Below are positions 1-5,060 of a DNA stretch of 6,072 nucleotides, one piece after another (position 1 is the first letter of the stretch; every line of letters starts with the position of its first letter). The position numbers and the translations under genes are program-made. The notes beneath the pieces are model-generated. The model saw nothing but the letters and a program-made list of their open reading frames with translations. It was not told where the DNA came from and searched no databases. Origin of the DNA: an uncultured Clostridium sp. (GTDB lineage Bacteria; Bacillota; Clostridia; TANB77; CAG-508); contig CANEFU010000074.1 of assembly GCA_947426875.1 (NCBI GenBank), positions 1 through 6,072 on the forward strand, written 5' to 3'.

Positions 1-587
1 GAAAAATAGATATCTGAAAAGCTAAGTCCTTGAAGCTTGGCTCTTGGAAATTCGTAATTGTATAATTTGTTAAGTTCTCCTTCTTTGGAATCAAGTGAAA
101 CAATACTGTCCTTTACATCTCCTAAAGGTAGCATTCCTAATTCTCTTCTCGAATTGGTAACTCCTTCTCCATAATCTGAAATAGTTACGATTGCTGTCAA
201 ATTATTGGTATAATTTTTCAATCCAGAAAGTACTGTATTTAAACCAGTTCCTCCACCAATTACTACAATCTTAGGTCCTTTATCATATACTGTTTTGTTA
301 AAGATTAGTGATTTTATATTGACATTTTTTTTGTTTTCCATTCGCTCATCGGTTGCTTCTATTAAAATCTCTAAGGTTCTTTTGTTTAAAAATATTAATC
401 CCAATACGATAGATACAAATCCTAATACAAATATCACTACTACTTTTGCCACTTCTTGGAAAGATATTTCCTTCATGACTAATATTTCTGCTAATCCATA
501 ACAGGCAAGTAAAATACCTACTAGGATTAAAAATATCCATCTTTTCATTTTGTTACTTGATTTAAACCATTGCATAAAACCTTTCAT
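1..587 (-). CDS. yvcK: YvcK/CofD-like gluconeogenesis factor, N-terminal part (runs off left edge)
   Basis: This is the first 195 codons of a gene that continues beyond position 1. Two hydrophobic segments (about residues 17-36 and 46-67) look like an N-terminal membrane hairpin. They are followed by a linker and a CofD-like nucleotide-binding fold that opens with IVVIGGGTGL (residues 107-116). Later pieces match the family pattern: AIVTISD (132-138), RRELGMLPLGDVKDSI (147-162) and a YNYEF stretch (176-180). YvcK proteins are related to 2-phospho-lactate transferases, bind UDP-sugars, and are needed for growth on gluconeogenic carbon and for normal wall synthesis. The usual DDGG(S/G)SG segment is replaced here by SDYGEGVTNS (137-146), and the usual GHS-GNL segment by GLSFSDIYF (187-195), so this is a divergent branch and ligand use may differ. 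The ATG lies in TAATG, overlapping the murB stop by one base, with AGGAG eight bases upstream; the two genes are very probably co-transcribed and coupled. Family assignment is firm; exact function is inferred. Confidence 0.88.
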   Translation of the reverse strand, partial: MKGFMQWFKSSNKMKRWIFLILVGILLACYGLAEILVMKEISFQEVAKVVVIFVLGFVSIVLGLIFLNKRTLEILIEATDERMENKKNVNIKSLIFNKTVYDKGPKIVVIGGGTGLNTVLSGLKNYTNNLTAIVTISDYGEGVTNSRRELGMLPLGDVKDSIVSLDSKEGELNKLYNYEFPRAKLQGLSFSDIYF

Positions 588-1501
588 TATTTTTCTCCTA
601 TCACTTCAATTTCTAATTCTATTTTTTTATCAAATTTCTCATATACAACTTTTTTGGTATGATTTACTAATGCTAACACATCTTTTGCTGTTGCTTCTCC
701 TTTATTGATAACAAAGCCACTATGTTTAGTGGATATTTCTGCATCTCCTATCGCATATCCTTTTAGTCCTGCTTCATCAATTAATTTAGCTGTTATAAAA
801 TCGGTTCCTCTTTTGAAAGTACTTCCTGCACTTGGATATTCTATTGGTTGTTTTTCTTTTCGATATGTTGCATATTCTTCCATCTTAGCTTTAATTTCTT
901 CTTTGGTTCCCTTTTGTAATGCTAAAGTTACTTCTGTAATAATATATTTTTCTTTTTTGAAAAGACTGCTTCTATAGTCAAATTCCAATTCTTCGTTTGT
1001 AAATTCCTTTTCTTCTCCTTGATAATTAATAGCTTTTACTGTTTTTACCAGGTCTTTCATTTCTTTCCCATGTGCCCCTGCATTCATTCTTACAGCACCA
1101 CCTATGGTTCCTGGTATTCCTGATAATTCTTCTAGTCCTGCTATTTCTTTTTGTAGGCATATTTGTGCTAATTTACCTAGTTTTTCACCTGCTCCTACCG
1201 TAATTTGTACAGCTTCCTCTTTTTCTTGGATTTCTATTTTTTCTATGTTTATTTTTAAGGTAATTCCTTTGATTCCCTTGTCTGTTACTAATAGATTGCT
1301 TCCGTTTCCTATTACGGTAATTGGCATATTATTTTTAGTTGCTACATTTAAAATTTCTTTTAGGTCTTCTATTTTGTCTATTTTAATAAGACATTCTGCT
1401 ACTCCTCCAATTTTAAAGGTTGTGTATTTTTTCATTGGCTCATTGTAATATATTTTTTCTTGTGAGATTTTTAAGTTTTCCATAAAATTGCTGATTTCCA
1501 A
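587..1501 (-). CDS. murB: UDP-N-acetylenolpyruvoylglucosamine reductase MurB
   Basis: MurB is a cytoplasmic flavoprotein that reduces UDP-GlcNAc-enolpyruvate to UDP-MurNAc with NADPH, the second committed step of peptidoglycan precursor synthesis. Numbering from the TTG at 1499-1501 (304 residues), the FAD-binding half contains YTTFKIGG (26-33), the NGSNLLV loop (66-72) and GIPGTIGGAVRMNAGAHG (128-145). The C-terminal substrate domain has YRSSLF (176-181) and PSAGSTFKR (223-231), which carries the serine expected as proton donor, then KHSGFVIN (259-266) and a terminal LEIEVIGE that should hold the active-site glutamate. The lack of a long extra loop in the substrate domain fits the type II enzymes of Firmicutes. 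A GTG at 1508-1510 would add three residues, but it lies inside the Shine-Dalgarno sequence, so I prefer the TTG; an ATG at 1481-1483 is also possible. The gene is first in a unit with yvcK and has its own promoter. Confidence 0.95.
   Translation of the reverse strand: MEISNFMENLKISQEKIYYNEPMKKYTTFKIGGVAECLIKIDKIEDLKEILNVATKNNMPITVIGNGSNLLVTDKGIKGITLKINIEKIEIQEKEEAVQITVGAGEKLGKLAQICLQKEIAGLEELSGIPGTIGGAVRMNAGAHGKEMKDLVKTVKAINYQGEEKEFTNEELEFDYRSSLFKKEKYIITEVTLALQKGTKEEIKAKMEEYATYRKEKQPIEYPSAGSTFKRGTDFITAKLIDEAGLKGYAIGDAEISTKHSGFVINKGEATAKDVLALVNHTKKVVYEKFDKKIELEIEVIGEK
595..600 (-). promoter_or_regulatory. Ribosome binding site of yvcK inside the end of murB
   Basis: The minus strand reads TAGGAG here, inside the last codons of murB and 7 bases before the yvcK ATG at 585-587. 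Together with the TAATG stop/start overlap this fixes the yvcK start and suggests translational coupling. Confidence 0.7.
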
Positions 1502-1505
1502 GAAA

Positions 1506-1516
1506 CTCACTTCCTT
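1506..1516 (-). promoter_or_regulatory. Shine-Dalgarno sequence that decides the murB start
   Basis: The minus strand reads AAGGAAGTGAG, which differs from the ideal AAGGAGGTGA at one position. The GTG that would open the longest reading frame is part of this sequence, so it cannot be started by it at normal spacing. A TTG in the same frame lies 8 bases after the GGAAG core, which is ideal spacing. Confidence 0.6.
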
Positions 1517-1553
1517 TTTCTTTTTGTATATTTTATTGAATTTTCTGTTTTTT

Positions 1554-1582
1554 ATTCTACTATATATTACTTAAAAAATCAA
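1554..1582 (-). promoter_or_regulatory. Sigma-A-type promoter for murB-yvcK
   Basis: On the minus strand, TTGATT (1577-1582) stands exactly 17 bases from TAGAAT (1554-1559). These match the -35 consensus at four of six positions and the -10 consensus at five of six. Transcription should begin near 1547, giving a leader of about 45 bases before murB. The region is very AT-rich, so chance matches are common, but the spacing and position are right. Confidence 0.6.
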
Positions 1583-1625
1583 GTAAAGTAATTCATAATC
1601 TTACTTTTCAAAAATATATTATAAT

Positions 1626-1632
1626 AGGAGGT
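1626..1632 (+). promoter_or_regulatory. Ribosome binding site of ylbJ
   Basis: AGGAGGT lies 5 bases before the ATG at 1638 and confirms that start. A perfect TATAAT directly abuts it (1620-1625) but is too close to serve as the -10 box for this gene. Confidence 0.75.
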
Positions 1633-1637
1633 CAATC

Positions 1638-2699
1638 ATGATAGCAAAATCAAATTTTTATGTTGTAAAACTAAAAAGAAACTTATTACCTTTATTATTT
1701 TTAGGCTTCACTTTTTGCCTATTAATTTTTTCCCAAAGTAATCTGTCAGCTGTGAAATCCGGTTTACTATTGTGGGCTAACTCTGTTGTTCCTTCTCTTT
1801 TTCCTTTCTTTGTTGCGACAGAATTACTCATGCATACTAATATCATTACCCTATTGGGTAATTTATTAAATCGCTATATGAAACCACTTTTCAATGTCCG
1901 AGGAGAAGGTTCTTTTGCCTTTATTATGGGAATTATTAGTGGTTATCCAGTTGGTGCTAAAATTGCCAGTAATTTTAGACAAAATAATATTTGTAGTAAA
2001 GAAGAATGTGAAAGATTGCTTAGCTTTACGAACAACTCTGGTCCTCTATTTATTATTGGAACAGTTGGAATTCTAATGTTTAAAAACACTACTATTGGTA
2101 TTTTGCTATTTATTACACACTTATTAGCGTGTATTACAGTCGGCTTTATTTTCCGCTATTGGAAAAAAGATAAAAATACTTTTACTGCCATTTCCACTTC
2201 TAAACATGCTAACCAATCTAAAAAAACTGCCTCATTTTCCAACCTAGGAGAAATTTTGGCAGAAAGCATTTCTAGTAGTATTTCTACCCTTCTTTTAATT
2301 GGTGGTTTTGTCGTAATATTTTCTAGTATTATTGCCATTTTTAAAGCCAGTGGTTTATTAAATAGTTTAACCGTTATACTAACTCCTCTTTTTCATTTCT
2401 TAAATCTTGATATTAGTTTTATACAAGGAATTTTTACTGGAATACTAGAAATTACAAATGGTATTCATACCATTTCGTCCATAGCTTGTAAAAAGATTTC
2501 TTTTAATATTATTTTGACTGCCTTTTTACTTGGTTTTGGTGGCATTTCCATTCTTCTACAAGTGTGGAGTATCACTTCTAAAACAGATTTATCCATCAAA
2601 CCTTATGTCTATGGAAAACTATTACATGGCTTATTAGCTGCCTTTTATACTTATGCTTTTATGAACATTTTTCCTTTCTTAAATTTCGATTTAACATGA
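1638..2699 (+). CDS. ylbJ: Sporulation integral membrane protein YlbJ
   Basis: This is a polytopic membrane protein of 353 residues, somewhat shorter than the roughly 400-residue Bacillus protein. It has two halves of nucleoside-recognition ('Gate') type. The first half carries WANSVVPSLFPFFV (46-59), GYPVGAK (102-108) and FTNNSGPLFIIGTVG (130-144). A hydrophilic, Ser/Lys-rich linker follows (about 175-205). The second half carries hydrophobic segments near 215-235 and 244-256 and the conserved G-x-LExTNG (268-275). These motifs are characteristic of YlbJ. In Bacillus subtilis ylbJ is expressed in the mother cell under sigma-E and is needed for heat-resistant spores; its transported substrate is not established. 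The gene is divergent from murB across a 127-bp gap. I see no convincing sigma-A or sigma-E promoter at a usable distance. No canonical terminator follows: the hairpins just downstream lack a T-tract, so read-through into the next small gene is possible. Confidence 0.93.
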   Translation: MIAKSNFYVVKLKRNLLPLLFLGFTFCLLIFSQSNLSAVKSGLLLWANSVVPSLFPFFVATELLMHTNIITLLGNLLNRYMKPLFNVRGEGSFAFIMGIISGYPVGAKIASNFRQNNICSKEECERLLSFTNNSGPLFIIGTVGILMFKNTTIGILLFITHLLACITVGFIFRYWKKDKNTFTAISTSKHANQSKKTASFSNLGEILAESISSSISTLLLIGGFVVIFSSIIAIFKASGLLNSLTVILTPLFHFLNLDISFIQGIFTGILEITNGIHTISSIACKKISFNIILTAFLLGFGGISILLQVWSITSKTDLSIKPYVYGKLLHGLLAAFYTYAFMNIFPFLNFDLT

Positions 2700-2750
2700 T
2701 TTTGGGGACGGAGGAAAAAATCATGATGTCAATTATTTAAGTCCCCAAAA
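2695..2750 (+). repeat. Palindromic element with GGGGACGG core and two competing hairpins
   Basis: Two perfect inverted repeats interlock here. CATGATTTT (2695-2703) pairs with AAAATCATG (2717-2725), and TTTTGGGGAC (2700-2709) pairs with GTCCCCAAAA (2741-2750). Both use TTTT at 2700-2703, so only one stem can form at a time. The first arm includes the stop codon of ylbJ. No T-tract follows on either strand, so it is not a standard terminator. The core GGGGACGG recurs in the hairpin at 3151-3179. From memory, GGGGACGG-type palindromes are dispersed in many clostridial genomes and are often associated with REP/RAYT-like elements; I cannot confirm that here. Confidence 0.6.
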
Positions 2751-2769
2751 ACTTATCTACAAAAATCAC

Positions 2770-2798
2770 GTTATATCTTTTAGTTTTGTGCATATATT
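2770..2798 (+). promoter_or_regulatory. Candidate sigma-E-like (sporulation) promoter for the small gene
   Basis: GTTATAT (2770-2776) and CATATATT (2791-2798) are separated by 14 bases. This resembles the mother-cell sigma-E pattern, an ATA-centred -35 followed by CATACA-T at about this spacing. It would place the transcript start near 2805, giving a very short leader that just includes the Shine-Dalgarno sequence. No sigma-A pair of comparable quality is visible. AT-rich sequence makes this a suggestion only. Confidence 0.35.
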
Positions 2799-2805
2799 TA
2801 AAAGC

Positions 2806-2816
2806 AAGGAGTTGAT
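2806..2816 (+). promoter_or_regulatory. Ribosome binding site of the 72-residue gene
   Basis: AAGGAGTTGAT is one mismatch from the ideal AAGGAGGTGAT. An in-frame TGA at 2813-2815 excludes any earlier start, so the ATG at 2822 is the first possible one. The 10-base spacing after AAGGAG is slightly long. Confidence 0.65.
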
Positions 2817-2821
2817 ATCGA

Positions 2822-3040
2822 ATGGAACGAGATTTTAATAATGGATTTATACCATCCTATATGGATTACAACATGCCTCCTCCTGGCATGGATATGAATG
2901 AAATGATGATGCAATATGAGCAGGCTTGTAGTTATTACCGCTATTTATGTATGCAGATGGATTATAAAATTAAATGCAAAGAATATGAAAAATTATGTGG
3001 TGGGCATTCTAATGAAAGAACTAATCGAAAAATAGAATAA
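2822..3040 (+). CDS. Small Met/Tyr/Cys-rich protein, possibly sporulation-related, function unknown
   Basis: I do not recognise this 72-residue protein as a named family. It has no membrane segment or signal peptide. The first part is extended and rich in Pro, Met and Asn (MPPPGMDMNEMMM, residues 18-30). A probable helix follows (about 28-60), with Tyr at 32, 38, 39, 41, 48 and 55 and Cys at 36, 43, 52 and 59, giving the regular spacing C-x6-C-x8-C-x6-C. The tail is short and charged. Ten Met and eight Tyr in 72 residues is unusual; Tyr/Cys-rich small proteins are common among spore coat components, where residues are cross-linked. A good Shine-Dalgarno sequence, a candidate sigma-E-like promoter and a strong terminator mark it as a real, separately transcribed gene. 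Its neighbours ylbJ and dpaA are sporulation genes. A spore coat or coat-assembly role is therefore a reasonable but unproven inference. Confidence 0.8.
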   Translation: MERDFNNGFIPSYMDYNMPPPGMDMNEMMMQYEQACSYYRYLCMQMDYKIKCKEYEKLCGGHSNERTNRKIE

Positions 3041-3042
3041 AG

Positions 3043-3083
3043 AATAAGGCATGAAATTTAAATCATGCCTTATTTTTTATTTT
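3043..3083 (+). terminator. Intrinsic terminator after the 72-residue gene
   Basis: AATAAGGCATGA (3043-3054) and TCATGCCTTATT (3063-3074) form a perfect 12-bp stem with an 8-base loop. It is followed by a T-rich tract to 3083 and lies two bases after the stop codon. The A-rich left flank means it could also act weakly on minus-strand transcripts from uppP. Confidence 0.92.
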
Positions 3084-3138
3084 AAAATCTCCGGCTATGC
3101 CAATGCCAGAAGAAATTTATTTTTTTATTCCTTTTTCT

Positions 3139-3179
3139 AAAATATAAAATAAGGATTTTGGGGCCGTCCCTCAATCCTT
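3139..3179 (-). terminator. Probable terminator of the dpaA-uppP operon, with GGGACGG-core hairpin
   Basis: On the minus strand, AAGGATT (3173-3179) pairs with AATCCTT (3151-3157). After a 2x2 internal loop, GGG pairs with CCC around a small loop. The T-rich ATTTTATATTTT (3150 down to 3139) follows directly. Stem, position beyond the uppP stop and T-tract fit an intrinsic terminator. The core GGGACGG is shared with the element at 2695-2750, so this may be a dispersed palindrome recruited as terminator. A weaker imperfect hairpin lies at about 3091-3112; otherwise I see nothing in 3084-3138. Confidence 0.55.
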
Positions 3180-3238
3180 GTTTCTCAATCCTTGTTTCTC
3201 AATTCTTGTTTCTCAATTCTTGTTTTTAAATCCTTATC
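3171..3238 (+). repeat. 14-bp tandem repeat, four units plus a decayed fifth
   Basis: Units are TCAATCCTTGTTTC at 3171-3184 and 3185-3198 (identical), TCAATTCTTGTTTC at 3199-3212, and TCAATTCTTGTTTT at 3213-3226. A degenerate AAATCCTTATC follows at 3228-3238. The array starts in the right arm of the hairpin at 3151-3179 and ends in the last codons of uppP. It looks like a slippage array grown between the terminator arm and the gene end. Confidence 0.85.
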
Positions 3239-4089
3239 AAACAAAAGTAAACCAATACAATAATTCCTAATAGAATTCTATAATAACCAAATACTTTGAA
3301 GTCGTGCTTTTTTATGTAATTCATTAAAAATTTGATAACTAATACAGATACTAAGAAAGAGATTATCATTCCTACTAATAAAATGACTAATTCTATCCCT
3401 GTAAAACCAAGTCCAAATTTTACTAGTTTTAGTAAACTAGCTCCTAACATGGTTGGGATAGCTAAATAAAAAGTAAATTCTGCTGCATTTGGTCTTGATA
3501 ATCCGATTAGTAATCCTCCTATAATGGTTGCTCCAGAACGTGATGTTCCTGGAAATATAGCAGCTAACAATTGGAATATTCCAATTATAATAGCATCTTT
3601 ATAAGTAATTTGAGAATTTTGTTGTTTCAATTTTTTATCGTCTCTCTTTTTATTAAAATTCTCAATTACAATAAAGGCTATACCAAATATAATTAAAGCA
3701 AGAGCAATACAAAATGGGTTATAAAATAGTTCTTCGAATACTTCATCAAATAATAATCCAATTACTGCTGCTGGGATACAAGCTACTAAAATCTTGGCCC
3801 ATAATAGCATAATGTCTTTATTAAAATAAGATAATATACCTGTCTGGCTAATTGCTTCTTTTTTATTTTTCGTAATTGGCCATATTTTATTCCAATATAA
3901 CAATACAACTGCCAGAATGGCACCAAATTGAATGACTACCTGGAACATACTCCAGAATTCTGGTGATACTTCTTTCAATTTTACAAATTGTTCTACTAAT
4001 ATTAAATGTCCTGTACTACTAATTGGTAACCATTCTGTTATTCCCTCTACAATTCCAAACAAAATGGATTTCATAATTTCTATCAACAT
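3226..4089 (-). CDS. uppP: Undecaprenyl-diphosphatase UppP (BacA family)
   Basis: This 287-residue membrane enzyme removes a phosphate from undecaprenyl pyrophosphate at the outer face of the membrane. That regenerates the lipid carrier for peptidoglycan and other wall polymers, and overexpression of the family confers bacitracin resistance. The first signature spans residues 12-31, with E15 and E19 of the catalytic E-x3-E, then PISSTGH (22-28). The second signature is PGTSRSG (180-186), whose R184 corresponds to the essential arginine; it is followed by E204 and FYLAIP (207-212). About eight hydrophobic segments are spread over the chain, with a basic loop near 146-157. Length is typical. 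The ATG at 4087-4089 is supported by AGGAAG (4096-4101). The gene starts 21 bases after the dpaA stop, so both are probably on one mRNA. This suggests sporulation-linked expression, perhaps for cortex synthesis (inference). The 3' end merges with a tandem repeat without altering the conserved core. Confidence 0.95.
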   Translation of the reverse strand: MLIEIMKSILFGIVEGITEWLPISSTGHLILVEQFVKLKEVSPEFWSMFQVVIQFGAILAVVLLYWNKIWPITKNKKEAISQTGILSYFNKDIMLLWAKILVACIPAAVIGLLFDEVFEELFYNPFCIALALIIFGIAFIVIENFNKKRDDKKLKQQNSQITYKDAIIIGIFQLLAAIFPGTSRSGATIIGGLLIGLSRPNAAEFTFYLAIPTMLGASLLKLVKFGLGFTGIELVILLVGMIISFLVSVLVIKFLMNYIKKHDFKVFGYYRILLGIIVLVYFCLIRI

Positions 4090-4110
4090 TTTCTTCTTCC
4101 TTTCTTGCTA

Positions 4111-4989
4111 TCATTTCTTATAAATTTCTTTTAAAACATTATATATCGTATCTTTTATAAATTCAGCTGTAGTAACGGGAGCTACTTTACCTGGTAAAGC
4201 CAAAGCCCAAACTAATTTTAGATTTCTATCTTTTACCGCTTTTTTATCAATTCCTCCTGGATTAGAAGCTAAATCAATTAGTAAGCACTCTTCCCCTACA
4301 TGTTGTAATCTTTCTGAAGTCAAAATCAAATGTGGCACTGTATTGATAATAATATCATATTCTGATAAATTTTCTCCCAAAGCATTAATATTAGTAGCCT
4401 GGTGTCCATATGCTTTAATCCAAGCTAAATCTTCATCTTTTCTTGCTGCACAAGTCACTTTGGCAGATAATCCTGCCATTTTTCTAGCTAATACTTTTCC
4501 TATTCTTCCAAAGCCTAAAATCAAAACTTTACTTCCATGTATGATTTTATTGGTATTGGAAATAGCAATTTCTATGGCCCCTTCTGCCGTTGAAATGGTA
4601 TTTAATACTGCTAATTCTTCTCTTTTCATAATATCAATAATTTCAATATATTCATCATTTGCTAAATCATATATCTCTGGTGTAATACTTCCTGCTATTA
4701 AAATTTTAGCATTGATACTATGCATTAATTCTCGATTAGAGATGGTGTTATCACTAAAAGGACTATTAATATCTTTTCCATTACTTGAAAATGGTATGGG
4801 ACCTATTATAATTTCTGTGTCTTGAATCGCTTTGTTTAGTTTATCACAAAATATAATATTTTCCATATTTTTTAATTCTTCTGTCTTTTCTAGTCCATAC
4901 GTGTATACTTTATTTCCGTCATTTGCTAACATTTTAGCTAGTTTTATAATTCTTAAATCTCCACCAATGATGGCAAAATTTGTACTCAT
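4111..4989 (-). CDS. dpaA: Dipicolinate synthase subunit A (SpoVFA)
   Basis: DpaA and DpaB together convert a product of the lysine pathway into dipicolinic acid in the mother cell; dipicolinate then fills the spore core and gives heat resistance. The 292 residues match the family's length. The N-terminal domain starts with FAIIGGDLRIIKLAKML (5-21) and has IGPIPFSSNG (62-71). The second, Rossmann-type domain has GAIEIAI (137-143), the nucleotide-binding VLILGFGRIGK (155-165) and an AAR (181-183) that suggests NADP preference. It continues with DIIINTVP (212-219), LIDLASNPGGID (237-248) and the characteristic LPGKVAPVT (265-273). The ATG at 4987-4989 has a strong AAGGAGG (4996-5002). No dpaB follows, although spoVFA-spoVFB adjacency is usual; instead uppP starts 21 bases later. 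A 71-base gap separates it from the TPR gene upstream, with no terminator visible there. A -10-like TATACT occurs in the gap without a good partner, so the promoter is undecided. Presence of this gene implies a spore former. Confidence 0.94.
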   Translation of the reverse strand: MSTNFAIIGGDLRIIKLAKMLANDGNKVYTYGLEKTEELKNMENIIFCDKLNKAIQDTEIIIGPIPFSSNGKDINSPFSDNTISNRELMHSINAKILIAGSITPEIYDLANDEYIEIIDIMKREELAVLNTISTAEGAIEIAISNTNKIIHGSKVLILGFGRIGKVLARKMAGLSAKVTCAARKDEDLAWIKAYGHQATNINALGENLSEYDIIINTVPHLILTSERLQHVGEECLLIDLASNPGGIDKKAVKDRNLKLVWALALPGKVAPVTTAEFIKDTIYNVLKEIYKK

Positions 4990-4995
4990 AAAATT

Positions 4996-5002
4996 CCTCC
5001 TT
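4996..5002 (-). promoter_or_regulatory. Ribosome binding site of dpaA
   Basis: The minus strand reads AAGGAGG, seven bases (with T-rich spacer) before the ATG at 4987-4989. It is the strongest site in the minus-strand cluster and settles the dpaA start. Confidence 0.8.
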
Positions 5003-5023
5003 ATCTATTGTTTAGTATATTTC

Positions 5024-5035
5024 AATTTGCAAATT
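5024..5035. promoter_or_regulatory. 12-bp perfect palindrome upstream of dpaA
   Basis: AATTTGCAAATT is a perfect palindrome in the 71-base gap between the TPR gene and dpaA, 35 bases before the dpaA start. Its position suits an operator for a dimeric regulator. The AT-rich background means it may be chance, and I do not recognise it as the site of a named regulator. Confidence 0.25.
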
Positions 5036-5060
5036 TTATGAGTTTTTCTGCCATTATCTT

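Noticed and set aside
295..540. Short frames on both strands over the start of yvcK
   Set aside because: The minus-strand frame that gives the GGGTGL protein explains this stretch; the others have no support.
705..1448. Plus-strand reading frames of 90 and 114 residues opposite murB
   Set aside because: They are antisense shadows of a strongly conserved gene.
1594..1603. CATAATCTTA as a sigma-E or sigma-K -10 box for ylbJ
   Set aside because: Only part of the consensus is matched and no -35 element stands at the right distance.
1620..1625. Perfect TATAAT just before ylbJ
   Set aside because: It touches the AGGAGG, so a transcript from it would start at or after the ribosome binding site; no suitable -35 was found either.
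2700..2750. Terminator of ylbJ formed by TTTTGGGGAC/GTCCCCAAAA
   Set aside because: The loop is 31 bases long and no T-tract follows, so it is listed as a palindromic repeat instead.
3091..3112. Imperfect hairpin TCCGGC/GCCAGA
   Set aside because: It is a six-base stem with a mismatch or wobble and an uncertain T-tract, too weak to call as a separate terminator.
3171..3238. CRISPR-like direct repeats
   Set aside because: The 14-bp units are directly adjacent with no spacers and are too short and too few.
4343..4825. 160-residue plus-strand reading frame
   Set aside because: It lies wholly opposite dpaA, whose motifs are clear, and has no ribosome binding site or recognisable motif.
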